A DNA stretch of 64,000 nucleotides from JACVRM01 sp963755085 (lineage in GTDB: Bacteria; Actinomycetota; Thermoleophilia; Gaiellales; Gaiellaceae), in the NCBI GenBank assembly GCA_963755085.1, contig CAVWIN010000010.1, positions 1-64,000 of the forward strand, written 5' to 3'. Shown piece by piece: positions 8,634 through 16,532 of this stretch (within the stretch, counting starts at the first letter, position 1; each line of letters starts with the position of its first letter). The position numbers and the translations under genes are program-made. The notes under the pieces were generated by a model. The model was not told where the DNA came from. It saw nothing but the letters and a program-made list of their open reading frames with translations, and made no database searches.

Positions 8634-10015
8634 CGCGCCTGCCGATCAGGGTCCGGCTCACGCTTGCGTTCGCGCTCGCCATGGCCGTCGTCCTCGCCGT
8701 GCTCGGCGGGTTCGTCTACCTGCGTGTCGGCAACACGCTGATCTCGTCCGTCGACCAGTCGCTCCGAGCGCAGGCGCGCGAGGCATCCACGCGCGCGCAC
8801 GGCGAGCACGGCCTCGTCGACCCCGACGCCGCCGGCGGGACGACGCTCGCGCAGGTCTTCGACGCGCAGGGCGCGGTCGTACGCGCGAGCACGCCCGGCA
8901 TCAATCGCCTCCTCTCCCCGGCCGATGCGCGCCGCGCCGCGGCCGGCGAGAGCCTCTTCCGCACGGTCAGGCTCGAAAACCCGGGCGGCCAGTGGCGGGT
9001 GCTGGCCCTCCGCACGGCGGGAACCGGGCAGGCCGTGGCGGTGGCCCGCTCGCTCCAGCCCCGCGCCGAGACGCTCAACCGGCTGTCGCGCGAGCTCCTG
9101 ATCGCCCTGCCGCTCGGGCTCGTGCTCGCCTCGCTCGCGGGCTACCTGCTGGCGGCCGCCGCGCTCCGCCCCGTCGAGGCGATGCGGCGCCGCGCCGCCT
9201 CGATCACGGCAGCCTCGCCCGACGTCCTCCCCGTGCCCCAGGCCCGGGACGAGATCTCGCGCCTCGCCGACACGCTCAACGACATGCTCGCCCGGCTGCA
9301 CGCCGCGTTCGAGCACGAGCGGCGCTTCGTCGCCGATGCAAGTCACGAGCTGCGGACGCCGCTCGCGCTCCTCCGCACCGAGCTCGAGCTCGCCGCTCGC
9401 CGGCCGCGCACCCACGCCGAGCTCGAAGACGCGGTCCGCGCCGCGGCCGCGGAGGCCGAGCGCCTTTCCCGCCTCGCGGAGGACCTGCTGCTGATCGCAC
9501 GAGCCGAGCAAGGCGCACTGCCCGTCCGCGCCGAGGCGGTGGAGGCGGGCGACATCCTCGCGTCGGTCGCCTCGCGCTTCGCGACGCGGGCCGCCGAGCT
9601 CGGCCGTTCGGTCCGGGCCGAGCCCGCGGACGCGCTCGTCACGCTGGATCCGGCGCGCGTCGAGCAGGCGCTCGCCAACCTGGTCGAAAACGCGCTCACC
9701 CACGGCGACGGCGACGTCGTGCTGGCTGCGCTCGAGCACGACGACGACGTCGAGCTCCACGTCACCGACCGCGGCCCCGGCTTCCCGGACGCGTTCCTCG
9801 AGCGCGCGTTCGACCGCTTCAGCCGGGCGGACGAGGCGCGCAGCCGCGGCGGGGCCGGCCTCGGCCTGTCGATCGTGTCCCTGATCGCGCAGGCCCATGG
9901 AGGCGACGCGGGCGCCGCCAACCGCCCCGACGGCGGCGCGGACGTCTGGCTGACCGTCCCGCGCGCGCCCTCGGCGCCGCGCCACCGCGTCCACGCGCCC
10001 GCCGCAAACTCTTAG
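8630..10015 (+). CDS. Membrane sensor histidine kinase
   Basis: The 461-residue partner of the regulator at 7962 has two membrane helices (about residues 10-32 and 155-178) enclosing an extracytoplasmic sensor region. A HAMP linker follows, then the phosphoacceptor helix FVADASHELRTPLA with H239, and the ATPase domain with N box (NLVENALTHG), G1 (DRGPGFPD) and G2 (GGAGLGLSI). GTG 8630 overlaps the preceding stop. The sensor region shows no known ligand domain, so the signal is unknown; the downstream genes make a redox or membrane electron-flow signal plausible. Confidence 0.92.
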   Translation: MTRLPIRVRLTLAFALAMAVVLAVLGGFVYLRVGNTLISSVDQSLRAQAREASTRAHGEHGLVDPDAAGGTTLAQVFDAQGAVVRASTPGINRLLSPADARRAAAGESLFRTVRLENPGGQWRVLALRTAGTGQAVAVARSLQPRAETLNRLSRELLIALPLGLVLASLAGYLLAAAALRPVEAMRRRAASITAASPDVLPVPQARDEISRLADTLNDMLARLHAAFEHERRFVADASHELRTPLALLRTELELAARRPRTHAELEDAVRAAAAEAERLSRLAEDLLLIARAEQGALPVRAEAVEAGDILASVASRFATRAAELGRSVRAEPADALVTLDPARVEQALANLVENALTHGDGDVVLAALEHDDDVELHVTDRGPGFPDAFLERAFDRFSRADEARSRGGAGLGLSIVSLIAQAHGGDAGAANRPDGGADVWLTVPRAPSAPRHRVHAPAANS

Positions 10016-10071
10016 CGACTCCACAGGTTCGCCTCATCGAAGCGTCATCTGGCGCTGCGACCCTCAGACCG

Positions 10072-10428
10072 ATGGGCTCCCTCCCCTCAGCACCACGTCA
10101 GAACCCCCGCGCCGCCGCAGGCGCCCGTGACGCGGCGGCACGCCGCTTGCGGCGCGTCACCGGCGGCGCTATCGCCCTGACGGTCGCGCTCGGTGGCCTC
10201 TTCGTATCGTTCGCCGCCGGCTCGACGCACGCCAGGAAGGCCGTCACCGGGGCGGCCGTCGGCACTGCGGCCGCCCCCGTGATCGTCCACAATGCACCCG
10301 CGCCACCTCTCGTGTCCGCGCAGGGCGCCGCCACACCGGCGTCCGCGCCCCAATCCTCCCAGTCCTCGCCACCGGCGGCGCCGACCCCGACCTATTCGCC
10401 GCCGGTGGTGGTGTCGGGAGGATCGTGA
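10072..10428 (+). CDS. Small single-pass membrane protein of unknown function in redox operon
   Basis: The 118-residue protein has a basic N-terminus, one membrane helix (about residues 28-48, GGAIALTVALGGLFVSFAAG) and a low-complexity, Ala/Pro/Ser-rich extracytoplasmic tail ending PVVVSGGS. It starts at ATG 10072, 56 bases after the kinase gene, and its stop overlaps the ApbE start by four bases, so it belongs to the operon. The tail contains VTGAAVGT, which faintly resembles ApbE flavinylation sites but lacks the SGA[ST] core. I do not recognise the family. Confidence 0.7.
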   Translation: MGSLPSAPRQNPRAAAGARDAAARRLRRVTGGAIALTVALGGLFVSFAAGSTHARKAVTGAAVGTAAAPVIVHNAPAPPLVSAQGAATPASAPQSSQSSPPAAPTPTYSPPVVVSGGS

Positions 10429-11351
10429 CCCGGACCGCGTCGTTTCGCGTCTGGGGCACCACCGCCGTCGTCGCCGTCACGGACGCGCGGGCGCTCCCCT
10501 CCGCCCGCGCGACCGTCGACGGGCTCCTCGAGCGCGTCGGCGCGGCCTGCAGCCGCTTCCGGGGCGACTCGGAGCTTTCGCGCGCAAACGCGCGCGCCGG
10601 GACGGCGGTCGGCATCTCGGATCTGCTCGCGGAGCTCGTCGAGTCCGGCCTCGCCGCCGCGCGATCGACCGACGGCCTCGTCGACCCGACACTCGGCGCC
10701 GAGCTACGGGCGGCCGGCTACGACCGGACGTTCGCGCTCGTCCGCACACGCGGCTCGTGGGCGCTGCGGCCGGTCGCGCCGCGGCGCGCGACCTGGCGGG
10801 ACATCGAGCTCGACCGCGAGCGGTTGCTGCTCACGGTCCCCTTCGCGCTCGAGCTCGACCTGGGCGCGACCGCGAAGGCCTGGACGGCGGACGCTGCCGC
10901 CCGGTCGGCCGCCGCACGTCACGGCACGGGCGTGCTGGTCGCGATCGGCGGGGACGTCGCCGTCGCCGGGCCTCCGCCGTCGGCGGGCTGGGCCGTCCGC
11001 ATCGCCGACGACCACGCCGCTCCCCTCGACACCGCCGGACCGGTCGTCGCAATCGCCGAGGGCGGCCTCGCCACGTCGGGGACTGCGGTCCGGCGCTGGC
11101 GCACCGAGCAGGGCATCGCGCACCACGTGATCGACCCGCGCACCGGGAGACCCGCGGACACCCCGTGGCGAACCGTCACCGTCGCCGCCGGAAGCTGCCT
11201 GGCCGCGAACACCGCCTCGACCGCCGCCCTCGTGCTCGGCGACGCCGCACCCGGCTGGCTCGAGGAGCAGCGACTGCCCGCGCGCCTCGTTCGCGAGAAC
11301 GGCGCGCCGAGCCTCACCAGCGGGTGGCCCTCCGAGGCGGTGGCAGCGTGA
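10425..11351 (+). CDS. apbE: FAD:protein FMN transferase (ApbE)
   Basis: The 308-residue protein matches ApbE, which attaches FMN through a phosphodiester bond to Ser/Thr residues of exported or membrane redox proteins. Visible motifs are RGDSELSRAN near the N-terminus, DLGATAKAWTADAAA for FAD binding, GGDVAV and HHVIDPRTGRPA. No signal peptide is evident. It overlaps both neighbours by four bases. The expected FMN_bind acceptor domain is not encoded in this operon, so the substrate may be elsewhere in the genome or be one of the unrecognised proteins here. Confidence 0.9.
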   Translation: MTRTASFRVWGTTAVVAVTDARALPSARATVDGLLERVGAACSRFRGDSELSRANARAGTAVGISDLLAELVESGLAAARSTDGLVDPTLGAELRAAGYDRTFALVRTRGSWALRPVAPRRATWRDIELDRERLLLTVPFALELDLGATAKAWTADAAARSAAARHGTGVLVAIGGDVAVAGPPPSAGWAVRIADDHAAPLDTAGPVVAIAEGGLATSGTAVRRWRTEQGIAHHVIDPRTGRPADTPWRTVTVAAGSCLAANTASTAALVLGDAAPGWLEEQRLPARLVRENGAPSLTSGWPSEAVAA

Positions 11352-12442
11352 TCGTCGCAGCCGCAGCCGCCGCCTCAAACGCAAAGACCTTCTGGTTCGT
11401 GACCCGCGGCACCGGCGTCGTCGCCCTGCTGCTCCTGACGGCGTCACTCGCCCTCGGGGTGCTGACCACCGCCGGCTGGCGCACCGCCCGCTGGCCGCGC
11501 TTCGTCTCGGCCGGGCTACACCGCAACCTCACGCTCCTGGCCGTCGCGTTCGTCGTCGTCCACGTCGTCACGACGGTCGCGGACGGCTACGCCCCGATCG
11601 GCCTCAAGGACGCCGTCATCCCGTTCGTCTCGCCGTACCGCCCCGTCTGGCTCGGCCTCGGCGCGGTCGCCTTCGACCTGCTGCTCGCCCTGATCGTTAC
11701 GAGCCTCCTCCGCGCGCGCTTCGGCTACCGCATGTGGCGCGGGGTGCACTGGCTCGCCTACATCTCGTGGCCGGTTGCGCTCACGCACGCGCTCGGCACT
11801 GGCAGCGACGCGCGCACCGGCTGGCTGGCCGCGATCGGTTTCGCATCGGTCGCCGTGGTCGCCGTGGCCGTCTTCGCCCGCCTCGCCCTGAGCGGGCAGG
11901 CGCCGGCGCTGCGCCTCGCCGGAGCCGGCGGCGTCGTGCTCGCGGCGCTCGGCGTCCTCGCCTGGTACCACGGCGGGCCGGGGCAGGCGGGCTGGGCCCG
12001 GCGCGCCGGCACGCCCTCGACGCTCCTCGCGAGCCGCAAGGTCGTCGTGCAGGCACCGACCAGACGACGCGCAGCCGTTGCGCTGCCGCAAGCCCCGTTC
12101 TCCGCCTCCCTGAATGGGAAGATGAGCGAGTCCACCGACGCGAGTGGGCTGGTCACCGTCGTCATCACCGGCCGCCTGCACGGCGGGCCCGGGGGCGCCG
12201 TCCGCATCGACCTCCGTGGCACGCCCGCCGACGAGGGGGTTGCGATGACGGAGAGCGGCGTCTCGTTCGTCCCGGCCGGGACGAACGCCGTCTACACCGG
12301 CAGCGTGACGGCGCTGAGCGGCCAGCAGGTCCAGACGGTCGTCCGGACGGACGCGGGACAGCGGCTCCAGCTCCAGTTTGCGCTGAACATCGACTCCGGC
12401 TCCGGGGTCGTCAGCGGCTCGGTCGACGGGCAGCCCGCGTGA
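11348..12442 (+). CDS. Ferric-reductase-like transmembrane protein with C-terminal exported domain
   Basis: The 364-residue protein begins with about six membrane helices of the ferric reductase/MsrQ type. Heme-ligand His candidates sit in HRNLTLLAVAFVVVHV and in VHWLAYISWPVALTHAL. After a seventh helix around residues 195-215 comes a ~130-residue beta-rich soluble tail (SASLNGKMSES to SVDGQPA), probably outside the membrane. There is no cytoplasmic FAD/NADPH domain, so electrons must come from a partner, plausibly the NuoF-like protein and ferredoxin encoded next. GTG 11348 overlaps the ApbE stop. Confidence 0.8.
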   Translation: MIVAAAAAASNAKTFWFVTRGTGVVALLLLTASLALGVLTTAGWRTARWPRFVSAGLHRNLTLLAVAFVVVHVVTTVADGYAPIGLKDAVIPFVSPYRPVWLGLGAVAFDLLLALIVTSLLRARFGYRMWRGVHWLAYISWPVALTHALGTGSDARTGWLAAIGFASVAVVAVAVFARLALSGQAPALRLAGAGGVVLAALGVLAWYHGGPGQAGWARRAGTPSTLLASRKVVVQAPTRRRAAVALPQAPFSASLNGKMSESTDASGLVTVVITGRLHGGPGGAVRIDLRGTPADEGVAMTESGVSFVPAGTNAVYTGSVTALSGQQVQTVVRTDAGQRLQLQFALNIDSGSGVVSGSVDGQPA

Positions 12443-13674
12443 CCCTGACCGCAGCGCGCCGCTCCGTGCTCCCGCCCGCCGGCGTGGGCCGCGTTCTCGC
12501 CGCCGTCCGCGGCGACGGCCGGCCCGTCTCCCTGTACGAGCATCTCGACGTTTTCGGGCCGTTCGACGCGGGCCGCGACCTCATCGCCGTCACCGAGGCG
12601 AGCGGGCTGCGCGGCCGCGGCGGCGGAGGCTTCCCGACCGGGAAGAAGCTGCGGGCCGTCGCGGACGCCCGGGGCCGCCCGTTCGTCGTCGTGAACGCGG
12701 CCGAGGGCGAGCCGGCGAGCGGCAAGGACAAGGCGCTGCTCCGCCACACGCCGCACCTCGTGCTCGACGGTGCCGCCGCCGCCGCGGTCGCGCTCGGCAG
12801 CCGCGAGGTGATCGTGGCCGTCGGCCGGGGAGCACGCTCGGAGCACGCCGTCGTGGCCGAGGCCCTGGCGGAGCGCCGCGACCCGCTGCGCTGGCGGCTC
12901 GCCGTCGTGCCGGATGCCTTCGTCGCGGGCGAGGAGACTGCGCTGCTCGCCGCCCTCGCCGGCCGCGAGGCAAAGCCCACTGTCAAGCCTCCCTACCCGT
13001 TCGAGCGGGGCCTCGAGGGCGCGCCCACACTCGTGCAGAACGCCGAGACGCTCGCCCATCTGGCCCTCATCGCACGCTTCGGCGCCGACTGGTTTCGCGG
13101 CCTCGGCACGGAGGACGAGCCGGGCACGGCTCTCGTCACGCTCTCCGGCGGCGTCGCACGCCCCGGCGTCTACGAGATCGAGCTCGGAACGCCGCTCTCG
13201 CACGTGCTCGAGCAGGCCGGCGGGCCGGGCGAGCCCGCCGGGGCCTTCCTCGTCGGCGGCTACTTCGGCGGCTGGACGGCCGACCAGCACCTCCCCCTCA
13301 CTCGGGCGAACGGCCTCGGCGCCGGCGTGATCGCGGTGCTTCCGGCGGGCGCATGCGGCGTGCGTGAGAGCGCCCGAGTCGCGCGCTACCTCGCCGGTGA
13401 GAGCGCCGGCCAGTGCGGGCCATGCGAGTTCGGCCTGGACGCGCTCGCAGCCGGCCTGGAGCGTGTCGCGGCCGGGCAGGCGGACGAGCGCAAACGGCTG
13501 GAGCGGTGGGCGAAGCAGGTCGCCGGACGCGGCGCGTGCCGTCACCCGGATGGGGCCGCGCGGTTCGTCGCCAGCGCGCTCTCGGTCTTCCAGGACGAGG
13601 TCGCCCAGCACCTGCGGCGCGGCCGGTGCAGCGGTAGCGACCGCCGCATCCTCGCTACCGGGGCGCGTGCATGA
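12439..13674 (+). CDS. NuoF/RnfC-like flavo-iron-sulfur oxidoreductase subunit (SLBB domain)
   Basis: The 411-residue protein resembles the 51 kDa subunit of complex I: FMN-binding GLRGRGGGGFPTGKKL, then NAAEGEPASGKDKALL, an SLBB domain (ALVTLSGGVARPGVYEIELG) and a C-terminal cluster-binding helical domain. The canonical SCGxCxPC motif is SAGQCGPC, so the first Cys ligand is Ala; C326, C329 and C367 remain. It may hold an altered cluster or use another ligand. GTG 12439 overlaps the previous stop, and the ferredoxin ATG overlaps its end. It probably passes electrons between a soluble donor, the ferredoxin and the membrane heme protein. Confidence 0.85.
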   Translation: MTLTAARRSVLPPAGVGRVLAAVRGDGRPVSLYEHLDVFGPFDAGRDLIAVTEASGLRGRGGGGFPTGKKLRAVADARGRPFVVVNAAEGEPASGKDKALLRHTPHLVLDGAAAAAVALGSREVIVAVGRGARSEHAVVAEALAERRDPLRWRLAVVPDAFVAGEETALLAALAGREAKPTVKPPYPFERGLEGAPTLVQNAETLAHLALIARFGADWFRGLGTEDEPGTALVTLSGGVARPGVYEIELGTPLSHVLEQAGGPGEPAGAFLVGGYFGGWTADQHLPLTRANGLGAGVIAVLPAGACGVRESARVARYLAGESAGQCGPCEFGLDALAAGLERVAAGQADERKRLERWAKQVAGRGACRHPDGAARFVASALSVFQDEVAQHLRRGRCSGSDRRILATGARA

Positions 13675-13895
13675 GCCGTGTGCTGCGCGTCGACCCGATT
13701 GCCTGTGAAGGCCACGGGCTCTGCGCCGAGCTCTTTCCCGAGCGGGTGACGCTTGACGACTGGGGCTTCCCGATCATCGACGACAGCCCCGTGCCCGCCG
13801 GCCTGGAGCGACACGCTCGCCGCGCCGTCCGCGAGTGCCCGAAGCTCGCGCTGCGGCTCGAGCAGCAGCGGGCTCGCGCCCGCGCGACCCGCTAG
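13671..13895 (+). CDS. Small ferredoxin, probably 3Fe-4S type
   Basis: The 74-residue protein has the pattern C12-x5-C18 (CEGHGLC) and C56-P (ECPKLAL), the three-Cys arrangement of SoyB-like 3Fe-4S ferredoxins with His in place of one Cys. It begins at ATG 13671 with a four-base overlap of the SLBB protein, so the two are co-translated and probably interact. It is the last gene of the operon, and its stop overlaps that of the convergent ANTAR gene. Confidence 0.88.
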   Translation: MSRVLRVDPIACEGHGLCAELFPERVTLDDWGFPIIDDSPVPAGLERHARRAVRECPKLALRLEQQRARARATR

Positions 13896-14497
13896 TCGCC
13901 CGCTGCCTGCGGCGGAGGCGGAGGGACGAGGAGCAGGTGGCTCTCGACGACGGCCTCGGCGACGTCGACGAGCTTGCGCCCGTTGCGCTGCGAGTGTTCG
14001 CGGAGGAGCTCGAACGCTTTGTCGGCGTCGACCGAGTGACGGGCCATGAGAATGCCCTTGGCCTGCTCGATCGTCGCGCGGCGCCCGAAGGCGCCCTGCA
14101 GGCTCTGGTACTCGGTGAAGCGGCGGAGCGTGATGTCGATCGCACTCTGCAGCTCCTCCGGATTGCCGTCGACGATGTAGGCGAACACCCCGCGTTTCGC
14201 GGCCTCGTTGACATAGGCAGGGTCGTTGGCCGTCAGCAACGCGATCACAGGGCAGGAAGCCTCGCGGACGATCTCCGCGATCAGCTCCAGCGCGTGCTCC
14301 GAGCTCAAGCCAAGGCCGACGAGCGCTACGTCCGGCCGTTCGCGCGCCGTGACCGCGCCGACCTCCTTCACGTAGATCTCCCGCGCAATCACCTCGTGAC
14401 CGAGGCCGGCGACGACCTGCGCGAGCAGCTCCAGCCGGTCGCGTCGCTCGTTTGCGATCAGGACGCGGAGGTGCCGCGTCGCCTCGCCATCATCCAT
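13892..14497 (-). CDS. ANTAR-domain response regulator with degenerate receiver
   Basis: The 201-residue protein has a receiver-like domain (residues ~10-125) followed by a C-terminal ANTAR RNA-binding domain (~130-190; RRATIEQAKGILMARHSVDADKAFELLREHS). ANTAR proteins act as transcription antiterminators on two-hairpin RNA targets. The residue that normally is the phosphoacceptor Asp is Gly (ALV-G61-LGL) and the acidic pocket reads NE, so phosphorylation is unlikely. ATG 14497 follows GAGGTG by six bases. It converges on the redox operon, ending within the ferredoxin stop. Confidence 0.85.
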   Translation of the reverse strand: MDDGEATRHLRVLIANERRDRLELLAQVVAGLGHEVIAREIYVKEVGAVTARERPDVALVGLGLSSEHALELIAEIVREASCPVIALLTANDPAYVNEAAKRGVFAYIVDGNPEELQSAIDITLRRFTEYQSLQGAFGRRATIEQAKGILMARHSVDADKAFELLREHSQRNGRKLVDVAEAVVESHLLLVPPPPPQAAGD

Positions 14498-14551
14498 GGT
14501 CGTCACCTCGTTGCCGCAGCCGGTACCGGGCGGCGTATCGGAGTAGTCCGC

Positions 14552-14606
14552 GAGTCTAGCGGTGTCGTTCGGCCACAAGACCGGCGCCGACCGCGCTGGT
14601 AGACTC
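14552..14606. repeat. Inverted repeat between ANTAR and hemolysin III genes
   Basis: GAGTCTA (14552-14558) and TAGACTC (14600-14606) are exact inverted arms with GC-rich pairing inside. The position suits an operator or a hairpin in the 5' leader of either divergent gene. Confidence 0.45.
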
Positions 14607-14647
14607 GCCCCGCCGCCGCCTTACGACCCAGGCGCCGGAGCGCACGG

Positions 14648-14734
14648 CGGGGCCGGAAGCACCCGGTCCCGCACACCATCCACCCCCAGCGAAGCGGGTT
14701 GGAGAAGCCAGGGCCGACCGTAGAGACCGGTCGG
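14648..14734 (+). other. Hairpin-rich leader upstream of the hemolysin III/desaturase operon
   Basis: Two strong hairpins lie in tandem: CGGGGCCGG/CCGGTCCCG (14648-14656/14663-14671, loop AAGCAC) and CCGACCG/CGGTCGG (14714-14720/14728-14734). A weaker one, CCCAG/GCGGG, lies between. They precede the ATG at 14766. I do not recognise a known riboswitch class. A regulatory leader is possible but unproven. Confidence 0.35.
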
Positions 14735-14765
14735 CGGTCACGCTCGCCAGCAGGGGGATTTTTGG

Positions 14766-15599
14766 ATGAGGTTCGGGTCGCAAAGACTGCTTGCGTGGCC
14801 ATCCGCGGGGGAGCGGAGCGGCGACGCGCGAGAGGAGCCAACTCGGCGGTCGATGCGTCGCATTGGGACAACTCTTCATCGTCCGCGCGAGCAGGCGGAG
14901 TCGCGGGGAGCTGGGGGGCTCGCCGCGACTCCGCGAGATCTCGAGGCGCCGCCGTGCGTCAAACCGCGGTTCCGCGGCGTCATGCACCACTACGCGTTCT
15001 TCGTGTCCCTGCCGCTCGGGCTGCTGCTCGTCGTGAGTGCGCCGACCACCCTCGCCCGCGTCGCGGCAGCGTTCCTCGCCGCCAGCTCGAGCGCGATGTT
15101 CGGGATCAGCGCCGTGTATCACCGGATCACGTGGTCGGCCAACCAGCGGGCCCGTATGGCCCGGGTCGATCACGCGATGATCTACGTGCTGATCGCGAGC
15201 ACGTACACGGCCTACGCGCTGCTCGAGCTCGGCGGGTGGCAGGGAGTCGTCGTGCTGATCGCCGTCTGGGTCGGCGCGGCGGCCGCAACCGCGTCGAAAG
15301 TCCTGCGCATCTCAAGGACGAAGACCATCGATGCATCGGTCGGGCTCGCGCTCGGCTCAGTCGGGGTCGTCATGCTCCCGGAGCTGCTGCACCGTGTCGG
15401 CGCGCCCGGTATCGGCGTCGCCCTGGCCGGGGGCGCGCTCTACGCGGCGGGGGCCGTGGTGTACGCGCTGCGTCGCCCGAACCCGAGACCGGCCGTGTTC
15501 GGCTACCACGAGATCTTCCACGCGCTCGTCGTCGCGGGCGCGGCGTGCCAGTTCGCCGCCGTTGCGTTCTTCGTGATCCCCGGGGCGGCGAGCGCGTGA
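14766..15599 (+). CDS. Hemolysin III / PAQR family membrane protein
   Basis: The conserved part (from KPRFRGVMHHYAFFVSL, about residue 66) has seven membrane helices with the PAQR zinc-site residues: SAVYHRITW near helix 2, VDHAMIYVLIASTYT, and GYHEIFHALVVAGA at the end. ATG 14766 has GGGGGA upstream, but the first ~60 residues are not conserved-looking; ATG 14853 or a damaged start are alternatives. The family includes bacterial hemolysin III and eukaryotic adiponectin/PAQR receptors, some with ceramidase activity. The desaturase start overlaps its stop by four bases, so the two are co-expressed and a membrane-lipid role is likely. Confidence 0.82.
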   Translation: MRFGSQRLLAWPSAGERSGDAREEPTRRSMRRIGTTLHRPREQAESRGAGGLAATPRDLEAPPCVKPRFRGVMHHYAFFVSLPLGLLLVVSAPTTLARVAAAFLAASSSAMFGISAVYHRITWSANQRARMARVDHAMIYVLIASTYTAYALLELGGWQGVVVLIAVWVGAAAATASKVLRISRTKTIDASVGLALGSVGVVMLPELLHRVGAPGIGVALAGGALYAAGAVVYALRRPNPRPAVFGYHEIFHALVVAGAACQFAAVAFFVIPGAASA

Positions 15600-16513
15600 C
15601 GCGGCCGCGCACGCTCGTCAACCTCGCGGTCATCGTGCTTCCGCTCGCCGGAGTGGCACTCGCGGCGGCACTGCTCTGGGACCGCATGGTCGGCCCGATC
15701 GAGCTGGCCATTCTCGGCGTCGGCTACGTCCTGACCGGGCTCGGCATCACCGTCGGCTACCACCGCCTCTTCACGCACCGCTCGTTCGAGACGCACCGGA
15801 TCGTGCGCTACGCGTTCGCGGTGCTCGGCGAGATGGCGGTCGAAGGCGACGTCGTCACGTGGGTCGCGCATCACCGGAAGCACCATCAGTTCTCGGACCA
15901 CGACGGCGACCCCCACAGCCCGCACGCAGGACATGGGGATGGCATCGGCGAGGCGCTGCGAGGCCTCTGGCACGCGCACAGCGGCTGGTTCTTCGCCGAG
16001 AGCGCCCGCGCCGAACGAGAGCGCTACGCCAAAGATCTGCTTGACGATCGCGGGCTGCAGCTCATCTCAAAGCTCTTCTTCCCGCTGGTTTTCGTCTCGC
16101 TGCTCCTGCCGGCGCTCGCCGGCTGGGCGCTCCTCGGCGGCCGGTATGGATTTCTCGCCGGGCTGATCTGGGGCGGTGCCGTCAGGATCTTCGTGCTCCA
16201 GCACGTCACGTTCTCGATCAACTCGATCTGCCACTTCTCGGGCCGGCGCCGGTTCGCATCGCAGGACGAGTCGCGAAATGTCTGGTGGCTGTCCTGGATC
16301 TCGTTCGGCGAGTCCTGGCACAACAACCACCACGCCTTCCCGACGTCGGCCTTCCACGGGCTCCGCCGTGCCGAGCTCGACCCGGGCGGCCTCGCCATCC
16401 TCGCCCTCGAGAAGGCAGGGCTCGCCTGGAGGGTCAAGCGCATCCCGCCGGCAAAGCAGGCACGCAAGCATCTGACGACCACGCTCCCGGCGGTCAGAGG
16501 CTCAGCTCCCTGA
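15596..16513 (+). CDS. Acyl (delta-9 type) fatty acid desaturase
   Basis: The 305-residue membrane enzyme has the three histidine boxes of the stearoyl-CoA/acyl-lipid desaturase family: HRLFTH, HRKHHQ and HNNHHAF, plus a further His in QHVTFSINSICH, between two pairs of membrane helices. It would introduce a double bond into a saturated acyl chain using a di-iron centre, raising membrane fluidity. The electron donor is not encoded beside it. GTG 15596 overlaps the hemolysin III stop. Confidence 0.92.
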   Translation: MTRPRTLVNLAVIVLPLAGVALAAALLWDRMVGPIELAILGVGYVLTGLGITVGYHRLFTHRSFETHRIVRYAFAVLGEMAVEGDVVTWVAHHRKHHQFSDHDGDPHSPHAGHGDGIGEALRGLWHAHSGWFFAESARAERERYAKDLLDDRGLQLISKLFFPLVFVSLLLPALAGWALLGGRYGFLAGLIWGGAVRIFVLQHVTFSINSICHFSGRRRFASQDESRNVWWLSWISFGESWHNNHHAFPTSAFHGLRRAELDPGGLAILALEKAGLAWRVKRIPPAKQARKHLTTTLPAVRGSAP

Positions 16514-16532
16514 AGACGCGCCGGTCCCGCAG

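Noticed and set aside
8612..10024. Long open frame (470 codons) on the minus strand opposite the histidine kinase
   Set aside because: It is a mirror of the real kinase gene in very GC-rich DNA. Its sequence is Arg/Gly/Glu repeats with no domain, whereas the plus strand shows all kinase motifs.
10072..10428. Possible ApbE flavinylation site VTGAAVGT in the small membrane protein
   Set aside because: The established acceptor core is SGA[ST] with a following Thr/Ser; this lacks it. I kept it only as a question in the operon finding.
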